Under the pieces are notes generated by a model, which saw only the letters and a program-made list of their open reading frames with translations, was not told the origin of the DNA and searched no databases. From NCBI RefSeq assembly GCF_023715325.1, contig NZ_JAMBNX010000001.1, positions 248,001 through 312,000 of the forward strand: DNA of 64,000 nt, given 5' to 3'. The position numbers were made by a program, and so were the translations under genes. Source of the stretch: Agromyces mediolanus. GTDB lineage: Bacteria > Actinomycetota > Actinomycetes > Actinomycetales > Microbacteriaceae. Positions 49,799 to 58,442 of the stretch are shown in pieces (position 1 is the first letter of the stretch; the number at the start of each line of letters is the position of its first letter).

Positions 49799-52337
49799 GG
49801 GGCAGCAACACCTCAGTCACCTTCTGGTAGAAGATCGAGCGGCAGACGAGGAGTTTCGCCGACGGGGTGGACCGGACCCGAAAATTCGTCCGGTCGAAGA
49901 CCGTGCCGGTCACGGCGGCGGGCGGCTGAACGAGTTGCAGTCCGCGTTCTCTAGCGGTGACGAGACCCGTGAAGAACAACTCCCAGACGACGAGCTACGT
50001 GCCTTGGGCACCATCATCACGTTGGAGGGCTCTGACCCCGCGTATCCGCTCAAGCTCGACACTCTCCAACAGCTCACCTCGCACCGCGATCCGCAGCGCA
50101 GGCGCCCCAAGTGGCTCCTTCTCTCGGTTCTCCCCGCGGACTCGGGTTCTGGCATCCCCGAGCGAGCGACCGTCTGGGTCAGCGACGACTACCGTGCGAA
50201 GTTCCTGCAGATCTTCGAGGACTACCTGGCGAAGGAGTCACCGAAAGGCAAACCTCGCAACAACGAACTCGTCGCGAACATCGCACGCATCCGCGCCACC
50301 ATCCTGGGTGACCTTTGGCAGTCCGAGGGTCGCCCGCCAGAAGGTACGACGACATGGTGGGAACTATGGCTACGCCCAAACGCTGACGGCCCCGATCTGC
50401 TACGGCGCTTCGCCGAAGCCTCCGGACTGACCATCTCGCAGCGTCTCCTCCGGCTCGTCGACCGCGACGTCATGTGGGTCGAGGCGACGTGGGGGCAGCT
50501 TGAAGTCCTACCGTTCACCGCGGTGCCGCTGGCCGAAATCCGGCGCCCGGAGTTCATCGACTCCATAGAAGACCTCACCGCCGAGGAGCAAGCCGAGTAC
50601 GTCGACGACCTGGCCAAGCGACTGGAACCTGCCGACGAACTCCAGCCCGCCGTCTGCCACCTCGACACGGGCGTAGCGAGAACTCACGTCCTCATCGAGC
50701 AGTCCCTGGCACCCCAGGACCTGCACACCGTGATCGGCGTCAGCGGCTTCGATCAAGACGGACATGGCACCAAGATGGCCGGCATCGCGCTGCTGGGAGC
50801 CGCGGTCGACCGCCACCTGCTCGGATCGGACTCCGTTGTGCTGCGACACCGACTGGAGTCGGTTCGCATCCTTCCGACCAAGACCGAGAAGCCGCACGAA
50901 CCCCGCGCGTACGGAGACGTCACCGCCCAAGCCGTCTCGCTGCCCGAAATCGCAGCGACACGGCGCCGGGTGTTCTGCATGCCGGTCAGCACCAGTACCG
51001 ACACCCCCGGAAACCCAGGTCAGCCCACGCTGTGGTCGGCCACCGTCGACGCACTGGCCGTCGGCGCCAACGTCGTCAGCAACGGCGACGAACTCCGGCT
51101 ACTCGCGCCACCAGACAGCGAAGCAGCAAGACTCCTGATCGTGTCCGCCGGAAACGTAACCGGCTACGTCGCCGACCACCTCGCCGAATCCGACACCTCT
51201 CCGGTTCGAGATCCCGGCCAAGCCTGGAACGCACTCACCGTCGGCGCCTACACCGACCTCGACGCGGTCCCGACCGATCCGGCCTTCGCAGGCTGGACCC
51301 CTGTCGCGCGGAAGGGCGACCTCTCGCCCCACAGTCGCACGTCTCTGCCGTTCGGGAACAGGCCCTGGCCGATCAAGCCCGACATCGTCATGGAAGGCGG
51401 CAACGTCCTCCATGACACCGCCTCCATGTTCGAGCCGAATCACCCGGCGCTGTCCCTGCGAACCACCGGGCACACAAACGACCAGGCTCTGGCGTCGGCC
51501 AACGCAACCAGCGCCGCGACCGCGCAAGCCTCCCGGCTCGCAGCCCTCGTCATGGCCACCTATCCCGAGTACTGGCCCGAGACGATCCGAGCACTCCTCG
51601 TCCACTCCGCGCAGTGGACACCCATCATGCGCGACGAAATCGATCGTGCGGGGCAGAGCGGACTTCAAGCCAAACAGATGCTGCTACGCCGATACGGCTG
51701 GGGCGTCCCGACCGAGGAACGCGTGTTGTTCTCCTCCGATCGGTCCGTAACCCTGGTCGTACAGGACGAGTTCACCCCTTTCGAGGGCGATGAGTTCAAG
51801 GTCCCGTCGTTCCGGCTACACGACCTTCCTTGGCCGCGCGAAGTACTGCAAGACCTGGGCTCCGCTTCCGTGACCCTGCGCGTCACCCTCTCCTACTTCA
51901 TCGAGCCGACGGCTTCCCGACGAGGATGGCGGCAGCGGTACAAGTACGCATCACACGGACTCCGGTTCGAGCTACAAGACCCCCTTGAATCTGAGGCCCA
52001 TTTCATTCAGCGAGTGAACCGTGAAGCCCGCACCGAGGAAGCCGGCGGGCGCCCCGCAAGCGGACAAGTGTCGTGGCTCGTTGGCGCCAACCAACGCCTG
52101 TACGGCTCACTGCATCAAGACATCTGGGAGACCTACGGTTCAGCACTCGCCGACACCGGAAAGATCGCCGTCTACCCCGTCGGCGGCTGGTGGAAGAACA
52201 ACAAGAACCGCGAACGCGTCGACCGGAAGATCCGATACGCCCTCGTCGTATCACTCCAGACCGACGCCACCGACGTCGACCTGTACACACCAGTGGCGAA
52301 CCTCCTCCACACCTCGATCGAGATTCCGATCGAGTGA
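49791..52337 (+). CDS. ietS: Subtilisin-like protease of an IetAS-like pair
   Basis: About 848 residues, an S8-family protease in an intracellular context (no signal peptide). The catalytic triad is Asp in VCHLDTGVA (~291), His in DQDGHGTKMAG (~323) and Ser in ASANATSAATAQAS (~573). The N-terminal ~280 residues are a large pre-domain and the C-terminal ~250 a beta-rich extension. The start is uncertain: TTG 49791 overlaps the ATPase stop by 8 bp and is favoured; GTG 49743 lies further inside the ATPase gene. It is thought to be activated with the ATPase to degrade cell or phage proteins. The target is unknown. Confidence 0.87.
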   Translation: MAEGQQHLSHLLVEDRAADEEFRRRGGPDPKIRPVEDRAGHGGGRLNELQSAFSSGDETREEQLPDDELRALGTIITLEGSDPAYPLKLDTLQQLTSHRDPQRRRPKWLLLSVLPADSGSGIPERATVWVSDDYRAKFLQIFEDYLAKESPKGKPRNNELVANIARIRATILGDLWQSEGRPPEGTTTWWELWLRPNADGPDLLRRFAEASGLTISQRLLRLVDRDVMWVEATWGQLEVLPFTAVPLAEIRRPEFIDSIEDLTAEEQAEYVDDLAKRLEPADELQPAVCHLDTGVARTHVLIEQSLAPQDLHTVIGVSGFDQDGHGTKMAGIALLGAAVDRHLLGSDSVVLRHRLESVRILPTKTEKPHEPRAYGDVTAQAVSLPEIAATRRRVFCMPVSTSTDTPGNPGQPTLWSATVDALAVGANVVSNGDELRLLAPPDSEAARLLIVSAGNVTGYVADHLAESDTSPVRDPGQAWNALTVGAYTDLDAVPTDPAFAGWTPVARKGDLSPHSRTSLPFGNRPWPIKPDIVMEGGNVLHDTASMFEPNHPALSLRTTGHTNDQALASANATSAATAQASRLAALVMATYPEYWPETIRALLVHSAQWTPIMRDEIDRAGQSGLQAKQMLLRRYGWGVPTEERVLFSSDRSVTLVVQDEFTPFEGDEFKVPSFRLHDLPWPREVLQDLGSASVTLRVTLSYFIEPTASRRGWRQRYKYASHGLRFELQDPLESEAHFIQRVNREARTEEAGGRPASGQVSWLVGANQRLYGSLHQDIWETYGSALADTGKIAVYPVGGWWKNNKNRERVDRKIRYALVVSLQTDATDVDLYTPVANLLHTSIEIPIE

Positions 52338-52392
52338 TGTCCGATTCGCTCCGAATCCCACGGATAACGGATGACACCGCCGGACTCGCAGC

Positions 52393-52728
52393 TCAGACGT
52401 TCGATGCGACGGCTTTTGCGCGCCGACCACCCGGTCGAATCGTGACGCCCTCTGCGGCCAGCGCGCGTCGGACAGCTTGCTGGCTGACCCCGTACCGCAG
52501 CCCGACTTCCATTAGCGTAAGGCCCTCGTCGTACAGCTCGACCGCTTCGGCGAGATGGCACTCATCGAGCCCCCGCTGGCGTATCGGTACCGAGCGGCGG
52601 ACAAGGTGCGCCGCCGCGGTGCGGCGATGAATGCTGAACCGCTCGCCCAACTCCACGAGTGTCGCGCCCGACTCATACGAGGCCACCAGCTCATCCACCT
52701 GCCCCGGGCTCAGAAAGGTTTGAGTCAT
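52393..52728 (-). CDS. Two-HTH protein at the right end of the ICE
   Basis: 111-residue protein from ATG 52728 with two resolvase-like helix-turn-helix units: SYESGATLVELGERFSIHRR (residues ~16-35) and LYDEGLTLMEVGLRYGVSQQ (~69-88, followed by AVRRALAAEG). Such HTHs form the DNA-binding ends of serine recombinases or stand-alone recombination factors. It is the last gene before attR. The frame is open further upstream through attR to 52968, so in the predicted excised circle it would be the in-frame continuation of the recombinase. Whether it works alone, as an extension, or both is not settled by sequence. Confidence 0.75.
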   Translation of the reverse strand: MTQTFLSPGQVDELVASYESGATLVELGERFSIHRRTAAAHLVRRSVPIRQRGLDECHLAEAVELYDEGLTLMEVGLRYGVSQQAVRRALAAEGVTIRPGGRRAKAVASNV

Positions 52729-52868
52729 CCCAACTGCACGCACCATCCGCCCCCGCTCGTCCACCACAGACGGCTCCAGCGGCCTCCGGTTCCGCCGGTA
52801 GACGCCCCGCGACCTGCGAGAAGCCACGGTTTTCAAGGCCGGGCAGGGGTTCTCGAACTCTCTACGGA

Positions 52869-52876
52869 GGTCCACC
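52869..52876 (+). other. Right attachment core (attR)
   Basis: GGTCCACC, the second copy of the attL core. To its right lies a hairpin like the one beside tRNA-Ala, which is the original chromosomal terminator of that tRNA, displaced by ~50 kb. To its left element DNA ends. Only the short core is shared, as serine integrases require. Confidence 0.7.
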
Positions 52877-52885
52877 AAGCATACG

Positions 52886-52935
52886 AAGGCTCGAACCCCG
52901 GTCGATGGAAACATCGGCCGGGGTTCGAGCCTTTT
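52886..52935 (+). terminator. Displaced chromosomal terminator of tRNA-Ala
   Basis: Near-perfect hairpin: AAGGCTCGAACCCCGG arm, GATGGAAACATC loop region, CCGGGGTTCGAGCCTT arm, followed by T residues. It is an intrinsic terminator and matches the element-borne hairpin at 2713-2760 in start and loop. Before integration it stood right behind tRNA-Ala. Confidence 0.8.
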
Positions 52936-53185
52936 CGCTGTTCCGATCCCGGCGAGGGCGGTCGGCACCGTCGTCCGGGATGTCCCTCCCGCGGATCGCC
53001 GCGCCGCGCCGCGCAGGCGCAGGGTCTGCGTCCACCGATCGCGCGTCGGCGCGCGAGCGGGCGAGAGCCCGATGGAATCCCGGACTGCTCGACGCGCGAA
53101 GAGGGTGCGGAGTCCCGGCGCTACAGTAAGGTGATCGTGGTATCCCAGTATGGGAATGCCGGCTCATTCCTCCGAAAGGCGCTGC

Positions 53186-54586
53186 GTGCTGCTCGAATAC
53201 CTCCTGGCGATCTGCGGAATCCTGCTCGTGGGGGCGCTGATCCACCGGAAGGTGAACGCGACCGTCGCGCTGCTCGCGGGTGGCCTGCTCATCCTCATGA
53301 TCGCGCCGGCGCTCGGGCGCACCGGCACGGGCGGCTACGAGGTCGCAGCCACCGGCAATGCCTGGCTCGACCAGTTCGGTTACCTCGCGGCGATCCTCTC
53401 CCAGACGACCGCCGGCATCGGCATGGTCATCATGGTGCTGTTCGGATTCTCCGCCTACATGTCGCACATCGGAGCCAATCAGGTCGCCACCCGGCTGCTG
53501 ACGAAGCCGTTGCTGCGGCTGCGGGCGAAGTACCTGCTCGTTCCGCTCACCTTCTGGATCGGCAACTTGATGTCGCTCGCCGTCCCCTCGGCGTCGGCGC
53601 TCGCGGTGCTGCTCGTGGCCACCCTGCTGCCCGCGCTCGTCGGTGCCGGGCTCACCCCGATCACGGCGGCCGCGGTGATCGCCACGACGGCGACGATCAT
53701 GCCGACACCGCTCGGCGCCGACAACGTCATCGCGGCCGAACGCCTCGGCATCCCGCTCGACGACTACGTGTTCGGGATGCACGCGGCGATCTCGATCCCG
53801 ACGCTCGTCGCCATGGGGCTCGCGCACCTCGTCTGGCAGCGCTTCCTCGACCGCCGGGCCATCGCACGCTCGAAGAACCTCGGCCGCCTGCCCACCGAGT
53901 CCGAGGCGCAGACGGCGCCCGAGGCGGTGCGCGACGCGCCGAGATGGTACGCGGTGCTGCCGGTGCTCCCGCTGCTGCTCGTGCTCGTGCCGTTCGTGCT
54001 GAAGCAGTTCACCCCGTTCGATCTCACCGTCGAGCTCGTGCCCGTGACGTTGATCGCACTCAGCGTCGCGGCCGTCGCCGAGTCGCTGCGCCGACGGAGT
54101 CCGCGGGCGGCGCTCGAGGACCTCATGGTGTTCTTCCGCGGCATGGGCACGGGCTTCGCCGTGGTCGTCGCGCTGGTGATCGCGGCGAACGTCCTCGTCG
54201 AGGCGATCATGCAGATCGGCGTCGTGGACGCGCTGTCCGAGTCCGTCGCCGGACTCGACGGGGCGGCCCTGCTGCTCTTCCTCGGCTTCTCCGGGGCCAT
54301 GCTGCTGCTCGCGCTCCTCACCGGCGGGGTCGCGCCGTTCTACTCGCTCGTCGAGATCGCGCCGAAGGTCGCGCTGTCCGCCGGGGTGAACGGCGCCCTC
54401 CTCGTGCTGCCGATCCAGTTCATCGGCAACCTCGCCCGCGCGATGTCTCCCGTCGCCGCCGTGGTGCTCATCGTGAGCAGCTCGGTTCGAGTGTCCGTCG
54501 CGGAGCTCGTCGCGCGCACGAGCGTGCCGATGATCGTCGGCATCGGCGTCTCGATGCTGCTCACCTGGATCGTGGTGGGACCGTGA
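53186..54586 (+). CDS. DcuC-like C4-dicarboxylate carrier
   Basis: About 466 residues with 12 or so hydrophobic helices, starting LLEYLLAICGILLVGALIHRK. The pattern (GGLLILMIAPALG, GFSAYMSHIGANQVATRLL, LTFWIGNLMSLAVPSASALAVLL, ATIMPTPLGADNVIAAERLG) matches DcuC/YfcC-type carriers. The substrate may be a dicarboxylate, but its 4-bp coupling to a nucleoside hydrolase gene suggests a nucleoside or related compound. GTG 53186 with GAAAGG upstream is favoured over 53150. This is host chromosome, the first gene right of the ICE. Confidence 0.75.
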   Translation: MLLEYLLAICGILLVGALIHRKVNATVALLAGGLLILMIAPALGRTGTGGYEVAATGNAWLDQFGYLAAILSQTTAGIGMVIMVLFGFSAYMSHIGANQVATRLLTKPLLRLRAKYLLVPLTFWIGNLMSLAVPSASALAVLLVATLLPALVGAGLTPITAAAVIATTATIMPTPLGADNVIAAERLGIPLDDYVFGMHAAISIPTLVAMGLAHLVWQRFLDRRAIARSKNLGRLPTESEAQTAPEAVRDAPRWYAVLPVLPLLLVLVPFVLKQFTPFDLTVELVPVTLIALSVAAVAESLRRRSPRAALEDLMVFFRGMGTGFAVVVALVIAANVLVEAIMQIGVVDALSESVAGLDGAALLLFLGFSGAMLLLALLTGGVAPFYSLVEIAPKVALSAGVNGALLVLPIQFIGNLARAMSPVAAVVLIVSSSVRVSVAELVARTSVPMIVGIGVSMLLTWIVVGP

Positions 54587-55509
54587 CGCGGCGGCTGTGG
54601 ATGGACTGCGACACCGGCTTCGACGACGCCGTCGCGCTGCTCGTCATCGACCGGGCGAGCGCCTTCGAACTCGTCGGCATCTCGACGGTGGTCGGCAACA
54701 CGACGCTCGAGCGGACGACGGCGAACACGCTGGCCGTCGTCGAGCGATTCGAGATCGCCGCCCCCGTGCACCGGGGCGCGGCGAAACCGCTGGCGCAGGA
54801 GCCGCAGACAATCGAGGAACTGCTCGGCGGCGGTGCGCTCGGCACCATCGGCCGTCCCTTCCCGCCGCCGCGGGCACGGACCGCCGACCCGCGCGATGCG
54901 ATCGCGGCGCTCACGGCCGCGCTCGAGGACGGCCCGCTCACGATCCTCGCGACCGGCCCACTCACGAACCCGGCCATCGTGTTCAACCTCCGCCCCGACC
55001 TCGCCGCGTCCGTGGAGCGGTTCGTCTTCATGGGCGGCTCGGCCACGAGCGGCAACCACACCGCGGCCGCAGAGTTCAATGCCTTCGCCGATCCGGAGGC
55101 GCTCGACGTGGTGCTCCGGGCCGGCATCCCCGTCGAGATGTTCGGGCTCGACGCCACCCGTCAGGTGCCCATCGGTCCCGGTGAGGAGGCGGCGCTGCGG
55201 CGCGCGGGCACCCCGAACGCCGAGCTGTGGGCCGACCACGTCGGCTTCTACCTGCGCATGCTCGACCGACGCACCCCGCGGCCCATGGCGCTGCATGATC
55301 CGACCGCGGCGGCCCATCTGGCGTGGCCGGAGCTCGTCGAGCTCGCCGACGCCCGCGTCGAGGTCGAGCTCCACGGCAGCCGCTCGCGCGGCGCGACGTT
55401 CTGCGAGTTCCGTGTTCCCGCCCTGGCCCAGCCGAACGCCCGCGTCGCGGTATCGGTGCAGGGCGAGGAGGTCATGCGGCGGGTCCTCGAGGTGCTCCGC
55501 GCCTCGTAG
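54583..55509 (+). CDS. Inosine/uridine-preferring nucleoside hydrolase
   Basis: 308-residue hydrolase splitting nucleosides into base and ribose. The calcium-binding N-terminal motif is WMDCDTGFDDAVALL (DxDxxxDD). ILATGPLTNPAIV and FVFMGGSATSGNHTAAAEFNAFADPEA are the other diagnostic blocks, and the late ALHDPTAAAHL supplies the final Asp. GTG 54583 overlaps the carrier's stop by 4 bp, so import and hydrolysis are probably coupled. The base specificity is not clear from sequence. Confidence 0.93.
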   Translation: MTRRLWMDCDTGFDDAVALLVIDRASAFELVGISTVVGNTTLERTTANTLAVVERFEIAAPVHRGAAKPLAQEPQTIEELLGGGALGTIGRPFPPPRARTADPRDAIAALTAALEDGPLTILATGPLTNPAIVFNLRPDLAASVERFVFMGGSATSGNHTAAAEFNAFADPEALDVVLRAGIPVEMFGLDATRQVPIGPGEEAALRRAGTPNAELWADHVGFYLRMLDRRTPRPMALHDPTAAAHLAWPELVELADARVEVELHGSRSRGATFCEFRVPALAQPNARVAVSVQGEEVMRRVLEVLRAS

Positions 55510-55547
55510 GGTCGCGCCGTGTCGGCGGTCGCGGGCAGACTCATGGC

Positions 55548-56255
55548 ATGACCGAGTCAGAGACGAGAAGGTTCCCGGTGCCGCGCGTCGTCGACCGCGA
55601 GGAGTGGGCGGATGCGCGGGCGACCCTCCTCCAGCAGGAGAAGGCGCTCACCCGCATGAACGACGCCGTCGCCGCGATGCGCCGGCGGATGCCGGTCGTG
55701 GAGATCGAGCGCGACTACGTCTTCGACGGCCCGGACGGGCCGGTGCGTCTGCTCGACCTCTTCGACGGGCGTCCCCAGCTCATCGTGCAGCACTTCATGT
55801 ACGGGGCCGACTGGGCCGAGGGCTGCGACGGCTGCTCGATGATGGCCGACCACATCGGGCCGCTGTCCCATCTGCACGCCAGGCGAACCTCGTTCGCGAT
55901 GGTCTCGCGCGCGCCGATCGACATGCTCACCTCGTTCCGCGCGCGGATGGGGTGGGACCTGCCGTGGGTCTCCTCCGGCGGCACGAGCTTCAACGAAGAT
56001 TTCGGGGCGACCGTCGACGGCGAGGAACGGCAGGCGATCAGCGTGTTCCTCCGCGACGGGGAGCGCATCTACCACTCGTGGACCACCTACGCGCGTGGCG
56101 AGGAGCGGTTCATGCTCGTCTTCGACCTGCTCGATCTGACGCCCTACGGTCGACAGGAGTCCTGGGAGCACTCCCCGGCCGGCTGGCCGCAGGACCCGAG
56201 CTACTCCTGGATGCGACTCCACGACCGGTACGAGCAGCCCGGGTCAGTCGCCTGA
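55548..56255 (+). CDS. DUF899 (thioredoxin-like) protein
   Basis: 235-residue DUF899 protein. MPVVEIERDYVFDGPDGPVRLLDLFDGRPQLIVQHFMYG, ADWAEGCDGCSMMADHI with the C-x-x-C pair and the FNEDFGATVDGEERQAISVFLRDG block are typical. The fold is thioredoxin-like; the function is unknown, perhaps redox. It ends overlapping the convergent GNAT gene by 12 bp. Confidence 0.88.
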   Translation: MTESETRRFPVPRVVDREEWADARATLLQQEKALTRMNDAVAAMRRRMPVVEIERDYVFDGPDGPVRLLDLFDGRPQLIVQHFMYGADWAEGCDGCSMMADHIGPLSHLHARRTSFAMVSRAPIDMLTSFRARMGWDLPWVSSGGTSFNEDFGATVDGEERQAISVFLRDGERIYHSWTTYARGEERFMLVFDLLDLTPYGRQESWEHSPAGWPQDPSYSWMRLHDRYEQPGSVA

Positions 56256-56681
56256 CCCGGCCCTCGCTTCGGCTCGCCGCACCAGGTACTTCGCGGGCTC
56301 GGGGAGATCGGCGAAGCCGTACTGGCGGTACAGGCCGTGGGCGTCGGAGGTGGCGAGCATCGTGCGGGGGATGCCGAGGGCGTCGAGGTCGGCGATGACG
56401 CCGTTCATGAGCAGCTTGCCGATCCCGGCGCCGCGTGCGTTCGGGTCGACGAAGACGTCGCACAGCCAGGCGAAGGTGGCGCCGTCGGTGACGACGCGCG
56501 CGTAGCCGAGCTGGGTGCCCGCCTGCTCGTCGTAGACCCCGTAGTTGCGCGAGGCGTCGATCGCGGCATCCTGCGTCGCCCGACTGCGTCCCTCGGCCCA
56601 GTAGGCGAGGGTGCCGAGCCAGCGATGCACGCGGGCGCGGTCGATGCGGTCGGTGGAGCTCGAGAACGCGTACCGGGTCAT
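56244..56681 (-). CDS. GNAT-family N-acetyltransferase
   Basis: 145-residue GNAT protein. The acetyl-CoA site is LCDVFVDPNARGAGIGKLLMNGVI (residues ~77-100), followed by TMLATSDAHGLYRQYGFADL, the conserved end. ATG 56681 (MTRYAFSSSTDRID) is preferred over the longer frame to 56765. The substrate is unknown. It is convergent with the DUF899 gene and divergent from GrpB. Confidence 0.87.
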   Translation of the reverse strand: MTRYAFSSSTDRIDRARVHRWLGTLAYWAEGRSRATQDAAIDASRNYGVYDEQAGTQLGYARVVTDGATFAWLCDVFVDPNARGAGIGKLLMNGVIADLDALGIPRTMLATSDAHGLYRQYGFADLPEPAKYLVRRAEARAGSGD

Positions 56682-56733
56682 TCGATCAGCGTAGGGTGGT
56701 GGCTCCGCCGTTTCGCCGAGCAGAGGAGCCGGA

Positions 56734-57339
56734 GTGCCCACGCCGCAGCAGATCGTCGACTTCACGGAGCCGCCGGTGCCGGAGGGGCGTTCGCCGTTCG
56801 TCCGGCCGCAGCGGGTCGAGCCGGTCGAGGTCGTGGCCTACGACGAGCGTTGGCCGGCGACGGCCGGCGAGCTCGAGGCCCGCATCCGCGTGGCGCTCGG
56901 CGCGCGGGTGCTTCAGCTCGAGCATGTCGGCTCGACCTCGGTGCCCGGGCTGCCCGCGAAGCCGGTCATCGACCTCGACCTCACGGTCGCCGACCCCGAG
57001 CGGGAGGAGGCGTGGCTGCCCCCGCTCGAGGCGGCGGGTTTCGAGCTCACGGTGCGGGAGCCGTGGTGGCACGGGCACCGCTGTCTGGCGCTGGACTCGC
57101 CGCGCGCGAATCTGCACGTCTTCGGCCCGACGAGCCCCGAGCAGTACAAGCACCGGGTCTTCCGCGACTGGCTGCGTGCCGACGCCGCGGACCGTGCGCG
57201 CTACGCCGAGGTCAAGGCCGGTGCGGCGCGTGCGGCGACCGAGGCGGGGGAGACGATCATGCAGTACAACGCCCGCAAGGCCGAGGTGATCCAGGAGATC
57301 TACCGGCGCGCGTTCCGCGCGGCCGGGCTGTTCGACTGA
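56734..57339 (+). CDS. GrpB family protein (nucleotidyltransferase-like)
   Basis: 201-residue GrpB/UPF0157 protein. VEVVAYDERWPATAGELEARIR, VLQLEHVGSTSVPGLPAKPVIDLDLTV (the GSTxVxGLxAKPxIDI signature) and NLHVFGP are diagnostic. It is related to nucleotidyltransferases; the physiological role is uncertain. GTG 56734 is the start, 52 bp after the divergent GNAT start. The end lies 4 bp from the convergent TetR gene's stop. Confidence 0.92.
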   Translation: MPTPQQIVDFTEPPVPEGRSPFVRPQRVEPVEVVAYDERWPATAGELEARIRVALGARVLQLEHVGSTSVPGLPAKPVIDLDLTVADPEREEAWLPPLEAAGFELTVREPWWHGHRCLALDSPRANLHVFGPTSPEQYKHRVFRDWLRADAADRARYAEVKAGAARAATEAGETIMQYNARKAEVIQEIYRRAFRAAGLFD

Positions 57340-57343
57340 GTCG

Positions 57344-57943
57344 TCAGCGGTCTGCTCGGCCCGCTCGGGCGACCGCCGCATCGACGAGGAGGTCGAGGCT
57401 CCGATGTGCGGCCGCTCGAGCGGCGGCGTCGCCGGGATGCTCCGCCAGCCACAGCGCTGCGTCGTTCATGGCGCCGGACAGCATCGCGGTGAGCGGCTCG
57501 AGCAGCGCGCCGGTGACGCCGGTCGCCGCGATCGCCTCCCGCAGGTGCACGACCGAGTGCTCGGCGTCGAGCTGCCGCCACTCGGCCCAGCCGATCACGG
57601 CGGGCGCGTCGACGAGCAGGGTGCGGACCGCCGCGGCATCCGTGACGGCGTCGAGGAAGGCGAGGCAGCCCGCCCGTAGCTGCGCCGAGGCATCCGGCCC
57701 CGCCTGATCGGCCGCCGCGACCACCGCCGACGCGACCTGCTCCTGCAGGCGTGCGACGACGGCGGTGAACAGTCCGCGCTTGTTGCCGTAGTGGTGGTAG
57801 ACGGCGCCGCGGGTAACGCCGGCGGCCGCGGCGACGTCTTCGAGCGCGACCGCGGCGTACCCGGATCCGGCGAACAGGGCGGTGGCGGTGTCGACGATCG
57901 AGCGGGCCGTGCGGGCGGCGTCTTCGGCGGAGGCTCGGGGCAT
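57344..57943 (-). CDS. TetR-family repressor
   Basis: 199-residue regulator. The N-terminal HTH is SIVDTATALFAGSGYAAVALEDVAAAAGVTRGAVYHHYGNKRGLF, with a ligand-binding C-terminal domain. ATG 57943 has AAGGAAG upstream, which decides it over 57985. It is divergent from the VOC gene and likely represses both genes through the inverted repeat at 57951-57973. Confidence 0.92.
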   Translation of the reverse strand: MPRASAEDAARTARSIVDTATALFAGSGYAAVALEDVAAAAGVTRGAVYHHYGNKRGLFTAVVARLQEQVASAVVAAADQAGPDASAQLRAGCLAFLDAVTDAAAVRTLLVDAPAVIGWAEWRQLDAEHSVVHLREAIAATGVTGALLEPLTAMLSGAMNDAALWLAEHPGDAAARAAAHRSLDLLVDAAVARAGRADR

Positions 57944-57950
57944 GGCTTCC

Positions 57951-57973
57951 TTTACGTGCAGAGTGTATGTAAA
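57951..57973. promoter_or_regulatory. TetR/VOC divergent operator
   Basis: A 23-bp inverted repeat with arms TTTACGTGC... and ...GTATGTAAA, plus a second half-copy (GTGTACGTAAA) near 57994-58004. It lies between the divergent starts and is the natural site for the TetR protein. Confidence 0.7.
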
Positions 57974-58015
57974 ACTGGGGACCAAACATTCTCAGTGTAC
58001 GTAAAGGAGTCCATC

Positions 58016-58435
58016 ATGACCGTCACAAGCTGCTATCCCGTGCTGATGAGCGACGACGTCGCCGCCGCGGTCCGGTTCTACCGGGAGGAGCTCGGCTTCG
58101 AGGCGACGTTCGAGAGCGACTGGTACGTGAGCCTCCGACTGGGCGGCTGGGAGCTCGCGGTGCTCGACCGCGGGCACGAGACGATCCCCGCCGGCTTCGG
58201 CACGGCGGCCGCCGGGGTGCTGCTGAACCTCGAGGTCGACGACGTGGACGCCCTGCACACCCGGCTCGTGGGGGAGCGGGGCCACGAGCCCGTGCTCGGG
58301 CTGCGCGACGAGGCCTTCGGGCAGCGGCACTTCATCGTGGCTGCGCCCGACGGCGTGCTGCTCGACGTCATCCAGCCGATCCCGCCGAGCGCGGAGTTCC
58401 TGGCGGCCTATGCGTCGGGGGCCGCCGAAGGCTAG
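58016..58435 (+). CDS. Glyoxalase/VOC-family protein
   Basis: 139-residue VOC protein. YPVLMSDDVAAAVRFYREELGFEATFESDWYVSLRLGG and GVLLNLEVDDVDALHTRL, with the late RHFIVAAPDGVLLDVIQPI, show the paired beta-alpha-beta units. Such proteins detoxify or bind small compounds, for example antibiotics or aldehydes. ATG 58016 follows AAAGGAG. It is controlled with the divergent TetR gene. Confidence 0.9.
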   Translation: MTVTSCYPVLMSDDVAAAVRFYREELGFEATFESDWYVSLRLGGWELAVLDRGHETIPAGFGTAAAGVLLNLEVDDVDALHTRLVGERGHEPVLGLRDEAFGQRHFIVAAPDGVLLDVIQPIPPSAEFLAAYASGAAEG

Positions 58436-58442
58436 GCCGCGC

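Noticed and set aside
52852-52876. Second partial tRNA-Ala copy at the right end
   Set aside because: Only GGTCCACC and a loose GGTTC/CGAAC resemblance; the T-arm stem does not pair, so only a core repeat is claimed.
52555-55509. 984-residue open frame continuing into the nucleoside hydrolase
   Set aside because: Only the part from GTG 54583 is protein-like; the rest crosses attR, the terminator and the carrier gene in a wrong frame.
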